Below are positions 1 through 7,471 of a stretch of 64,000 bases of DNA, piece by piece. Position numbers and translations under genes: made by a program. Within the stretch, counting starts at the first letter, position 1. Each line of letters opens with the position of its first letter. This DNA is from a virus: positions 1-64,000 of IMG/VR virus record IMGVR_UViG_3300042384_000288; one strand, written 5' to 3'. The notes beneath the pieces were generated by a model. The model searched no databases. It was not told the DNA's origin and saw only the letters and a program-made list of their open reading frames with translations.

Positions 1-315
1 GCCAGAATTCGAAGAAGCTATGTTCGAGTAAAGCACACCATCTGATGTTATTTGCCATGTGTCGGTAGCGTCATTCCAACGCAATTCTACATTGGCTAGA
101 CTACCTCTATCAATTATTAGTCCTGATGTGCCTGCGCCTGCCGGACTAACACCAGATCCGGATTCACCGACATTCAATGCTAGATCTTTATCGACGATGT
201 TTGTGTTTGTAACATTTAATGTGTCGTATGTTCCTGCAACCGTAAGATTACCTGTGAGAATTACATCAGTAGTATCAATTGTATACGAGGAGTTAAGTTT
301 CTTAACTGTGGCCAT
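1..315 (-). CDS. Virion structural (fibre/neck-like) protein, N-terminal part, cut by window edge
   Basis: Only the first 105 codons are visible, because the gene runs off the left edge. It starts at the ATG at 315 and opens MATVKKLNSSYTIDTTDV. Short beta-type segments follow, then LALNVGESGSG, a GLIIDRGSLANVELRWN segment and DGVLYSNI. I associate this combination with structural, often fibre-type, proteins of marine T4-like phages; that is recall, not a search. A late-promoter box lies 20 nt upstream, so late expression is likely. It is the last gene of the minus-strand head block as seen here. The C-terminal part, which would decide between fibre and neck, is missing. Confidence 0.6.
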   Translation of the reverse strand, partial: MATVKKLNSSYTIDTTDVILTGNLTVAGTYDTLNVTNTNIVDKDLALNVGESGSGVSPAGAGTSGLIIDRGSLANVELRWNDATDTWQITSDGVLYSNIASSNSG

Positions 316-334
316 TTTTTATTCCAGTTTCTAT

Positions 335-342
335 TATTTATG
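335..342 (-). promoter_or_regulatory. Late promoter box CATAAATA
   Basis: The minus strand reads CATAAATA 20 nt before the start of the partial fibre-like gene at 315. It matches the NATAAATA late box recognised by gp55-type sigma factors, and a gp55 homologue is encoded at 18437-19312. It also lies downstream of the hairpin terminator at 364-394, as expected for a new transcription unit. Confidence 0.55.
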
Positions 343-363
343 CTAATTGTAGATAGTGTAGTC

Positions 364-394
364 AAAAAAAATAACAGCCGAAGCTGTTATTTTT
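364..394 (-). terminator. Rho-independent terminator with UUCG tetraloop
   Basis: A perfect 12-bp stem (367-378 with 383-394) closes a CGAA loop on the plus strand. On the minus strand this reads C-UUCG-G, the very stable tetraloop, followed by a run of T. It sits 14 nt after the stop of the structural gene at 408-1355 and ends that unit. Confidence 0.8.
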
Positions 395-407
395 AAGTTG
401 ACTAAAA

Positions 408-1355
408 TTAGTCGTTTGTTGCTAGTTTTACTGTTGTGTTTACAACTGCTGAACCTGTTGAAGTCCATCTTGCGTGGCTATTTGCAGCAAATTGTGTACC
501 TGCTGTGTATCCATCAATATCTGCCGGGAATAACAATGCTGTACGTGATTCAAGTTTACCGACTACATAACTACCGTTGTCAGAATCAAACGCTGTTAGT
601 GTCATTTCGCCTGCGGCTGTTGGGCCACCTGCAGCAACAACTTGCGCTACTGTTGGGCTGTTAACACCGTTAACACCTGTTGGAACTAAACGAACTACAT
701 CAGTACCATCAGCATTAGTTACGCGATAACGACGTGAACTGCGTTGACTAACGATATCAGCTTGTTTACCAATTGTGCCACCGGTAATCCGTGCGTTAGC
801 ACGGATTGTGTTAGCTGTAACTGTTGAAGCTGCTAATACTGCTGTTAATGAACCTGCAGATCCAATATCACCAAAGCTAATTAATGTTGTACTTGTTGCG
901 CTGGTATTAGCGGCACTCATTGTAACATTACCTGTGCCGATAGCTGTGATTGTAGTAGTTGCTGCAAATGCTGTATTTGCGGCCATACCGACAAATAAAC
1001 CTACAGTAGTTGAAACTGTTAGTACATTTGAACCACTAATTGCTCCGCCTGTGACTACTACGTTAGCCGGTTTAACTAAGGTAATTACCGGTGCAGTTGT
1101 GTAACCAGTACCTGCTGTTGTAACACTAGCTGTATCGATACGACCGTTAGCTGTACTAACTGCATCGACTGTCACTCTGGCAACTGTGCCACCGATTGGG
1201 CTAAGTGCCACTGTAGCTGTTAAACCTTGTGAGTAGTTTGTACCACGGTTTGTGTAAGTAATACTCGAAATACCTTCACCACCTGCAGCACTGTATGTTA
1301 AACCATCATTAACATTATCTGAACCAAAAAACTTTTTCTTAATAGGACGTCCCAT
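408..1355 (-). CDS. Small-domain virion structural protein
   Basis: This gene encodes 315 residues. The ATG at 1355 is chosen because AGGAGA lies just upstream; a longer frame from 1424 has no such site and would translate the leader. The protein opens MGRPIKKKFFG, a start I associate with conserved structural proteins of T4-like marine phages. The rest is Thr/Ala/Val-rich and beta-prone, with two related elements, RGTNYSQGLTATV and GTGYTTAPVITL. The second also occurs near the C-terminus of the giant tail protein (30569-43276). The C-terminal 100 residues look like a separate fold (RRYRVTNADGT, ARWTSTGSAV). It lies between the capsid gene and a fibre-like gene with its own promoter and terminator. 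Head decoration and tail decoration are both possible. Confidence 0.6.
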   Translation of the reverse strand: MGRPIKKKFFGSDNVNDGLTYSAAGGEGISSITYTNRGTNYSQGLTATVALSPIGGTVARVTVDAVSTANGRIDTASVTTAGTGYTTAPVITLVKPANVVVTGGAISGSNVLTVSTTVGLFVGMAANTAFAATTTITAIGTGNVTMSAANTSATSTTLISFGDIGSAGSLTAVLAASTVTANTIRANARITGGTIGKQADIVSQRSSRRYRVTNADGTDVVRLVPTGVNGVNSPTVAQVVAAGGPTAAGEMTLTAFDSDNGSYVVGKLESRTALLFPADIDGYTAGTQFAANSHARWTSTGSAVVNTTVKLATND

Positions 1356-1437
1356 TTGTTTTCTCCTTATATATTTAATTGTTCTACAATCTACGCGGTT
1401 GGGACCGCATAAACTCTCATTCAAGAGCGAACTCTAG

Positions 1438-1445
1438 TATTTATC
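1438..1445 (-). promoter_or_regulatory. Late promoter box GATAAATA
   Basis: GATAAATA on the minus strand, 83 nt before the ATG at 1355. The leader between them carries two small hairpins: GCGGT/ACCGC with a 4-nt loop at 1395-1408, and an AGAG/CTCT stem with a UUCG loop (minus strand) near 1424-1435. The box lies just after the terminator that ends the capsid gene. Confidence 0.5.
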
Positions 1446-1468
1446 GTTTTTAATAGTTATAGCCAACA

Positions 1469-1490
1469 AAAAGCCCCTTGCGGGGCTTTT
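1469..1490 (-). terminator. Rho-independent terminator after major capsid gene
   Basis: AAAGCCCC-TTGC-GGGGCTTT is a GC-rich stem with T runs on both strands, 28 nt downstream of the capsid stop codon. It can work in either direction. Here it ends the long head-gene transcript. Confidence 0.85.
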
Positions 1491-1517
1491 CTTATCGTTA
1501 CCTCTAAGAAGTTAATC

Positions 1518-2687
1518 TTATTGGAATGATAGGTTAGAAACACCAATTGTTTCTAAGTAATCAGCTGCGTTACCTAGAGATGAAGCAGTGTTTGTTAACT
1601 CAGCGTAGCCATAACGTGTCATAAAGCCAACTACTGGTTCGAAAGTAGCTGGATCTAATACAACGCCAGAGCTCATTAGAGGCACGTATGGGCAGTAGAA
1701 CGCAGCTGCATCAGCTTCGCTAGAACCTTTGTAACCTACTAATACTGAAGTACCTGTGTTAGCATAGCTGTCAACATAGATCTTCATAGCATTGTTTAAA
1801 GTACCAACAAATTTAGTGTTTGTCGGAGCTTCGAATGTACCTTCTGTACTACGAGCAAAAGCTGAAGTAGTTGCAGATTGTAACACTGTTAACGCTTCTG
1901 AACTTACAACTGCCCAGTTAGCTGCACCGCGACGTGTACGTTGAGCGATTAAGTTAGCAGCGCGGTTGATAACAACTGCTAATGCTGCGTGTTCATCACC
2001 TACGAATGTAGCTGTACCACTTACTGTTGATTGGTTGTAGTTGAATGAATTACCAGCCAATGAACGTAGACTTGCTAAGATCTCTTGGTCGATTTCAACT
2101 GTGATTTCTTGTGCTAAAGCTGCCATGATTTCTGCTTCAACATCTAAACCGTGCATAGATTGTGCATCTTGCGCAGCTTCAAATGTCCAACGTGCAGACA
2201 ATTTACGTGTTTTAGCTTCAACAACTTGTTTCAAGATTTGAACGTTAATACGGTTACCTGGTGTGCCTTCTAAAGTGCTTGTTGAAGCAGCTTTACCAGC
2301 TGTTGTACCAGAGTATGCAGTAGCGATCTTAAATGGGCTCAATGCTTCATCACCTGGTGTTGTGCTGTCACCGCTGGTTGCAGAAACTGCATCAGCATAA
2401 CGTACACGTAGAGTGTGAATTTGTGCCACTGGGCCAGTCATTGGTTGTACACCAACGATTTCGTTTGCAATAACTGTCGGCATTACACGACGGATTACTG
2501 GAAGAATAACGCGGTTTAATGTAGCTACGTTACCAACAGCAGTTGCGCCGCCAGATGCAGTTTCCATCAAGTGTTTCTTAGTATTTTCTAAGATAATAGC
2601 CATTGTAGTTCTTTTCGAACCTTGTAGACCTTCTAACAGGGCGTCTTTGGTCTCGTTCCAACGGCCTTCTAATAGTTGGGTTGTCAT
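1518..2687 (-). CDS. 23: Major capsid protein (T4 gp23-like)
   Basis: This is the major head shell protein of the HK97/T4 fold, 389 residues, shorter than T4 gp23 (521). The segment from about residue 59 (NRVILPVIRRVMPTVIAN, then VGVQPMTGPVAQIHTLRVRY) is the hallmark N-terminal region of T4-like capsid proteins. The start at 2687 has AAGGA at good spacing. It is the last gene of the order 20-67-68-21-22-23 and has its own terminator at 1469-1490. The family is cut near its N-terminus by the gp21 protease during head maturation; the first 50-60 residues here are the likely removed part, but I cannot assign the exact site. No separate vertex protein gene (gp24) follows. Confidence 0.95.
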   Translation of the reverse strand: MTTQLLEGRWNETKDALLEGLQGSKRTTMAIILENTKKHLMETASGGATAVGNVATLNRVILPVIRRVMPTVIANEIVGVQPMTGPVAQIHTLRVRYADAVSATSGDSTTPGDEALSPFKIATAYSGTTAGKAASTSTLEGTPGNRINVQILKQVVEAKTRKLSARWTFEAAQDAQSMHGLDVEAEIMAALAQEITVEIDQEILASLRSLAGNSFNYNQSTVSGTATFVGDEHAALAVVINRAANLIAQRTRRGAANWAVVSSEALTVLQSATTSAFARSTEGTFEAPTNTKFVGTLNNAMKIYVDSYANTGTSVLVGYKGSSEADAAAFYCPYVPLMSSGVVLDPATFEPVVGFMTRYGYAELTNTASSLGNAADYLETIGVSNLSFQ

Positions 2688-2714
2688 TTCTTTATTTTCC
2701 TTTAAAAAAGTTTA

Positions 2715-3818
2715 TTACTTTAGCCCTGCTAAACGACGAATTTCAACAACGTTGTTGTCGGACTCGGTAACGTTTGCTTTAGCAGATTTATCACCAGTTA
2801 CTTCTACACGTGATTCAGCAAGCACTGACTTTTCAGTCGTTTGTGTTTTTGCTGGAGCATTATTTAGAACTGCTGGCAGATACTTGTCGTATGCATTTTG
2901 AAGTTTTTCAGTTTGCACACCTTCGAGTAAGCTAGACATTACACTTGCTTTCTCTTTATTCAACGTACTCAATAATCCATTTAGTGTTTCCTTACGGCTA
3001 ACACTTTCTTTGATTACTCGAACTTCACGTTCTTTAGACTCAACAAGAGCTTCTTTTTCTGCAATTGCCTGTTGACTTTCAGCTATCATAGCGTCTTTCG
3101 TTGCTAATTCTGCTTTAAGTTTTGCGAATTCTTTGTTCTCATTTAAGTGAGTGACAGCAAATTCATTTGCAAATGCTTCAAATAAGCGACGACCAAACAT
3201 GTTCTCACGAGCCATTTGGATGTCTTCTTTAAGTTGAGCTAACTCTGAGCCTAGATTTTTTGCTACTGCTTCTTTTACAAGACCAGCACTGCGTTTAACA
3301 AAAGCTGTTTGTAGATCTGCTAATTTATTTTTAGCTTCAGCTACAAGTTTAACTTTAGTTTCAACAACATCACGTTTGTCTTGTTCAAACTCTTTGATTT
3401 CTTCAGCTAACGCACGAATAACAAATTTTTCTAACTTAGCGGTTGCTTCGTTTTGAATTTTGCGATCAGCACGTAATTCTTTGATTTCTTCAGCTAATTT
3501 ACTAGTCATAAAACTATTAAATTTACCTGTACTTTCAACCATATGACGTTTAAATTTCACACGGTCTTCTGCAAGAGCTTGTTTCTCATCGGCGAACTCA
3601 GTAAGTTCAGCGGTAAGTGATTCAGTAACCATTTTGTCTAGAGCTTCAACCATTACATTTTTATCGTGTTCATAGCGGCGAGCGAACTCTTCGCGCAATT
3701 CAGCGCGAACAACTTCACGTGCTTCATTAATTTGTGTTTCCCAAGCTTCTGTAATAGCAGTTTGAGTAGCTTCATTAATGATGCCACTATCTAACAATGG
3801 TTTGATAGCATCTAACAT
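2715..3818 (-). CDS. 22: Prohead core scaffolding protein (gp22-like)
   Basis: The protein has 367 residues and is almost wholly helical and charged, with long heptad-like stretches rich in Glu, Lys and Ala from about residue 30 to 300. Sequence alone would only say coiled coil. Position between the protease and capsid genes, with matching size and character, makes it the gp22-type scaffold around which the shell assembles and which is later degraded. The start at 3818 is preceded by AGGAG. It lies 9 nt after the protease stop, so the two are probably co-translated. The C-terminus ends in VVEIRRLAGL, a conserved-looking tail that may contact the capsid protein. Confidence 0.85.
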   Translation of the reverse strand: MLDAIKPLLDSGIINEATQTAITEAWETQINEAREVVRAELREEFARRYEHDKNVMVEALDKMVTESLTAELTEFADEKQALAEDRVKFKRHMVESTGKFNSFMTSKLAEEIKELRADRKIQNEATAKLEKFVIRALAEEIKEFEQDKRDVVETKVKLVAEAKNKLADLQTAFVKRSAGLVKEAVAKNLGSELAQLKEDIQMARENMFGRRLFEAFANEFAVTHLNENKEFAKLKAELATKDAMIAESQQAIAEKEALVESKEREVRVIKESVSRKETLNGLLSTLNKEKASVMSSLLEGVQTEKLQNAYDKYLPAVLNNAPAKTQTTEKSVLAESRVEVTGDKSAKANVTESDNNVVEIRRLAGLK

Positions 3819-3827
3819 TACGATCTC

Positions 3828-4469
3828 CTATTTAATTTTTAGATCTTTGATCAAGCGTGTAACTTGCTCTTTCAAATACTTCTGTACTCTTTGATCTGCG
3901 CTGGCTTCTTTTGCCATTTCGAATACCTTTTCGCCACCACGCATATTCATCAGTCCTTCGTAAATCGCTGTTGGATATGCATTAGGAGCACTAGGTTGCG
4001 CAACTACATCTACAGTGACTATTTCAAAGTCACTTACTTTGCCGTCACCTTCTACGTTGCCGGAGCCACGAGAGCTAACACCAAGTTTTACACCAGAATC
4101 CAACATAGTCTGAACTAACTGACCCATTGGAGTAGGTAATATTTTTAATTTGCCGAAACCGTTAGGACCGTCCATCCACATATCTGTAATCATGTGACTA
4201 ACACGGTCTAGATTAATTTTCAAATCATCGGGGTGATCCACTTCGCCTAAAACGCTGTAACCACCTTTGATTTGTTCATTAATAGCTGTAACGGCTTTAG
4301 AAATCTCATTAACTGGATATACACGTTCATTGTGATTTTTAACACCACCTTGAATGAATATACCTTTCATGTAACATGTTTTGCCGCCGCGGCCGGAAGC
4401 GTCGTCTTCTAACAACACTTCCATTCTAGCTGCATCAAATGTTAAATTTTCTTTAAGATATAAAGCCAT
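3828..4469 (-). CDS. 21: Prohead core protease (gp21-like)
   Basis: This maturation protease cleaves the scaffold and capsid proteins inside the prohead. At 213 residues it is close to T4 gp21 (212). Visible motifs are NHNERVYP at 45-52, typical of phage prohead proteases, a GEVDHP segment with the likely catalytic His79, and GVSSRGSG with the likely catalytic Ser132 or Ser133. Spacing fits the His-Ser arrangement of T4 gp21. The acidic member of the catalytic set cannot be assigned by eye. The gene lies between core protein genes and scaffold, as in T4. Confidence 0.93.
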   Translation of the reverse strand: MALYLKENLTFDAARMEVLLEDDASGRGGKTCYMKGIFIQGGVKNHNERVYPVNEISKAVTAINEQIKGGYSVLGEVDHPDDLKINLDRVSHMITDMWMDGPNGFGKLKILPTPMGQLVQTMLDSGVKLGVSSRGSGNVEGDGKVSDFEIVTVDVVAQPSAPNAYPTAIYEGLMNMRGGEKVFEMAKEASADQRVQKYLKEQVTRLIKDLKIK

Positions 4470-4481
4470 TGACTTTTCCTA

Positions 4482-5345
4482 TTAACGTGCTAACGGGCTT
4501 TTTGTGTTTACGCCACCAACAGCTTTACCTGTTGTTTGACCTTCACCTGTTTTACCTGTTTCTTTCTTAGCAAAAGCATTACCTGCTCTAGCACCAGGTT
4601 TGTTTAATGGATTATTTACTAATGTGCCTTTTGGTTTTTCGCTAGCTGCAGGGCGATTACCGTCTTGGTTAGCTGTAGCGCCTTTACCTGTTACAATATT
4701 AGCAGCTGTACCGCCCATATCGTTTTTACCAGCTACAGTAGACTTAGCGTTAACGCTTGCACGTTTACCTACACCAACTTCTCCACCTTCTGCTTTTTGA
4801 TTTGTTTCACCAACTCTTTCTACGTATTCGCGAACAATTGATTCATCAACTTCATCTTCTTCATCTTCTTCATCTGATTCAGCTTCCATGAATTGTTGTT
4901 CACCCATGTTGTCATCATCCATGTTGTCATCACCGTGAATGCCTGGGAATTGTTCTTCTTCTTGCTCTTCACCTGCCATTAAAGCATCGAATTCTGCTTT
5001 AAGTTCATCAAGTGCTGACTCTAGATCTTGTACGCGATCTTCAACATCACCGTGCTCTTCTTCGTGGTCGTCTAAGTCACCACTGTCATCAAAGTCCATA
5101 GAATCAGAATCTTCGTCGTCTATGTCCATCATGTCTTCTTCTTCGCTTAGACCTTCTTCGTCGTGGCTAACTTCGTCTACTAGATCTTCAACTTCGTTAC
5201 CGCCAACTTCATTCAAATCGTTTTCATCGATTAGGCTTTCATAAATGTCACGTGATTTTTCTACAACAATGTTGTGGAACAATTCGCGGGCCTTGTCGGT
5301 TTCATCATTAATGATGAATTCAACTAACTGTTCGTACTTGTTCAT
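4482..5345 (-). CDS. Acidic prohead core protein (gp68 position)
   Basis: This 287-residue protein has three parts. A helical N-terminus (residues 1-45) includes KARELFHNIVVEKSRDIYES. A very acidic block follows (about 48-170) with runs of Asp and Glu. A Gly/Asn/Lys-rich basic tail ends NTKSPLAR. In T4 the genes between portal and protease are 67 and 68, both prohead core proteins, and this one occupies the gene 68 place. It is about twice as long as T4 gp68, mainly because of the acidic block. The assignment rests on order and composition; I see no catalytic motif. The basic tail could contact DNA or scaffold. Confidence 0.6.
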   Translation of the reverse strand: MNKYEQLVEFIINDETDKARELFHNIVVEKSRDIYESLIDENDLNEVGGNEVEDLVDEVSHDEEGLSEEEDMMDIDDEDSDSMDFDDSGDLDDHEEEHGDVEDRVQDLESALDELKAEFDALMAGEEQEEEQFPGIHGDDNMDDDNMGEQQFMEAESDEEDEEDEVDESIVREYVERVGETNQKAEGGEVGVGKRASVNAKSTVAGKNDMGGTAANIVTGKGATANQDGNRPAASEKPKGTLVNNPLNKPGARAGNAFAKKETGKTGEGQTTGKAVGGVNTKSPLAR

Positions 5346-5474
5346 AAGAACTCCTTAATATTAAGTGTTATAATTGTGATATACAATTAATGGATATGTC
5401 TTTGTAATATTATTTACAAATTAGTTGTCAAATTGGGGTTAAATGCGTTGTTTTTGATTCAAAACGAAAGATAA
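5346..5474 (-). other. Intergenic leader with two small hairpins
   Basis: These 129 nt have no gene. Two perfect 7-bp stems are present: TAATTGT/ACAATTA at 5371-5389 and TTTGTAA/TTACAAA at 5401-5420. On the minus strand there is a TTGACA-like hexamer near 5427-5432 without a convincing -10. A Shine-Dalgarno AAGGAG lies just before the start at 5345. This may be a leader that tunes the core-protein gene separately from portal; I see nothing else here. Confidence 0.35.
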
Positions 5475-5699
5475 TTACATACCTGCGTTAGGTTCGGGCG
5501 GTGGAGTGAATTGAGTCTGTACTGCTTCTATTTTCTTTTCTTTTTCTAATTTACGCACATCATTCATAATACGTAGACGATTAAGTTGTTTAAGTGTTAG
5601 TTTGGTTTTACGCAGGTCACTTAGTTTCAAAGTGGTATTGTCGTCCTTTTCAGTACGATACCCAGGTAAATTGTTGTCAAACATTTCAAATAATTGCAT
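5475..5699 (-). CDS. Small prohead core protein (gp67 position)
   Basis: This is a 74-residue basic protein from the ATG at 5699; a TTG at 5714 would add five residues. The central segment LKLSDLRKTKLTLKQLNRLR and the following IMNDVRKLEKEKK form a charged helix, and the tail is Pro-rich (FTPPPEPNAG). T4 gp67, a prohead core peptide of 80 residues, sits at this spot directly after the portal gene. Size and position match well, but sequence identity to gp67 is not something I can show. The gene begins about 20 nt after the portal stop, so it is in the same transcript. Confidence 0.55.
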   Translation of the reverse strand: MQLFEMFDNNLPGYRTEKDDNTTLKLSDLRKTKLTLKQLNRLRIMNDVRKLEKEKKIEAVQTQFTPPPEPNAGM

Positions 5700-5719
5700 A
5701 TAGTTATTTACCAAAATAC

Positions 5720-7438
5720 TTAAATTGCAGCGGCCCCGGCAGGTGCTGCACCTGCGCTGGCAATAGGACTAGCTGTACCAGGAGTGCCGGGTACTGCACC
5801 TTCTGCTCCTTGATCTTGTGCGGCGGGGTCAGCACCAAATGTATCCATATCTTGCTGTAGACCAGCAGTTGTTACATCTACTGCACGTAGTCCTGCTTCC
5901 GCCGCCGCACCATCGTCAACTATTCCACGTTCCTCTTTCCATAATTCAGAGTTACGTTGTAGTTCTTCTTCGCTTAGATCTAAGTATCGCTCCATTAAGA
6001 AACGTTTGCTCAGATATGGGTATGCTTCTAACGAAGTAAACGTACCAATACGTACTTGATCAATTTCAGCTTGGCGATACTTGGCAAAATTTTGTGGTTC
6101 ATTAAATCGTAGTTCGAATAAACTACTATCAATGTTTATTCCTCTCCAACGCATAAACATTTTGAATTCTTGATCTAACTTGTCTACTATTAAACTTTGT
6201 AGACGCATACAGTATTGATTAAACCGCCATTCTTGAATAAGAGCAGTTGTAGCACGCCCGTCATTAAATGCTTGGCTACTTTCATCATCTCCTGTAGGCA
6301 AGTAACTACTAGGAATACGCAGTCCACGGAACATTTTATTAGTAAAGAATCTTAAGTCAGTGATTTCACCTAGATTAGTACCGCCCGGAAATGGTTCTAC
6401 TGTAGATCCTCTACCATCTGCGGTCACAGGAAAGAAATAGTCTTCGTTTGTGCTCAATGGGTTATATGTAGCATCCATCATGTTCTGCCCACCACCCGTT
6501 TGTGTAGGTATACGACGTTGATGTATTTCGTTCTTAACACGGTCAACATAGGCCATGGCCATGTGTGTGGGCATGTTACCTACATCAATTTTAAACACAC
6601 GACGTTCTGGTGCACGCTGTATACGATAGATAATAATTGCATCTTCTAACAGTTCTTTTTGTTTAAAAATCTTAAAGATACTTTCTAAAATGCTAGTACC
6701 AAATGGCCAATTAACATCCAGCCCTTCTGTTAGGCTTACATGTAATATGTGTTCTGCATTAAGGCACGATTCATTTTGTGCATGACTAAAACGACTACCG
6801 CCACTGAATGGAGCATTGGGTTGTGTATAACTACCGCTAGGTCCACCTATTTGAGGATGATTAGTATAGGTATCTGTGCTGGCCACTGCAGTAGCAGTCA
6901 AATTTTGAAAGTTAATATTCATATCTTTAATGATATATTGTTCTGGTTCTTTACCTTTGGCTTCATTGACAATTACCTTGGTAATTTTATGTGTTTCTGT
7001 CCAATAAAGTTTGAAGGTTTCTGGATCACGTAAGAATACTTGATCGCCATATTTTAATACATTACGAAATAATTTAAACAGGCGTTTGTTTAGGTCGTTT
7101 AGACTGACCCACTCTTGTAGTTGATCTTTAAGAATTTTGATTTCGTTATCTGTAGGATCTTCTTTAAAAAATAAGTCAAATCCTGTGCCATTTTCAATAT
7201 TAGTCTGTGTACTAAATTCAGCTATGATGTCTAATGCAGCATTAACTTCACTGTCCATGTCCATTTGTTCATATTGATTGTATCGCTCTGTACGATTAGG
7301 ATGCCCAATATAAACTTCCGGTAACTGACTGGCAAAGTTTCGATATCCTGTATCGGGTAGTGTACCACTAGCGCCGCTTATCGGACTTAGTGTTCCGCTG
7401 CTGTTATTTGCCGTTTTAAAATATTTCTTCCATGCCAT
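5720..7438 (-). CDS. 20: Portal vertex protein (gp20-like)
   Basis: This is the head portal ring protein through which DNA is packaged. It has 572 residues against 524 for T4 gp20. The order of segments is that of the family: YEQMDMDSEVNAALDIIAEF near residue 55, YGDQVFL near 130, the long crown/stem region (IIIYRIQRAPERRVFKID near 270), GRGSTVEPFPGGTNLGEI near 345, and FRGLRIPSSYLP near 380. The C-terminal 60 residues are an Ala/Gly/Pro-rich extension of low complexity. AGAGAG precedes the start at 7438. It follows the tape-measure gene and heads the core-protein and capsid genes. Confidence 0.93.
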   Translation of the reverse strand: MAWKKYFKTANNSSGTLSPISGASGTLPDTGYRNFASQLPEVYIGHPNRTERYNQYEQMDMDSEVNAALDIIAEFSTQTNIENGTGFDLFFKEDPTDNEIKILKDQLQEWVSLNDLNKRLFKLFRNVLKYGDQVFLRDPETFKLYWTETHKITKVIVNEAKGKEPEQYIIKDMNINFQNLTATAVASTDTYTNHPQIGGPSGSYTQPNAPFSGGSRFSHAQNESCLNAEHILHVSLTEGLDVNWPFGTSILESIFKIFKQKELLEDAIIIYRIQRAPERRVFKIDVGNMPTHMAMAYVDRVKNEIHQRRIPTQTGGGQNMMDATYNPLSTNEDYFFPVTADGRGSTVEPFPGGTNLGEITDLRFFTNKMFRGLRIPSSYLPTGDDESSQAFNDGRATTALIQEWRFNQYCMRLQSLIVDKLDQEFKMFMRWRGINIDSSLFELRFNEPQNFAKYRQAEIDQVRIGTFTSLEAYPYLSKRFLMERYLDLSEEELQRNSELWKEERGIVDDGAAAEAGLRAVDVTTAGLQQDMDTFGADPAAQDQGAEGAVPGTPGTASPIASAGAAPAGAAAI

Positions 7439-7471
7439 ATTATTTCTCTCTGAGATACTGTATTTAAGCCG

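Noticed and set aside
1385-1440. Possible tRNA in the leader of the gene at 408-1355
   Set aside because: Two small hairpins are present, but there is no cloverleaf, no TTCGAAT-type T loop of correct length and no acceptor stem.
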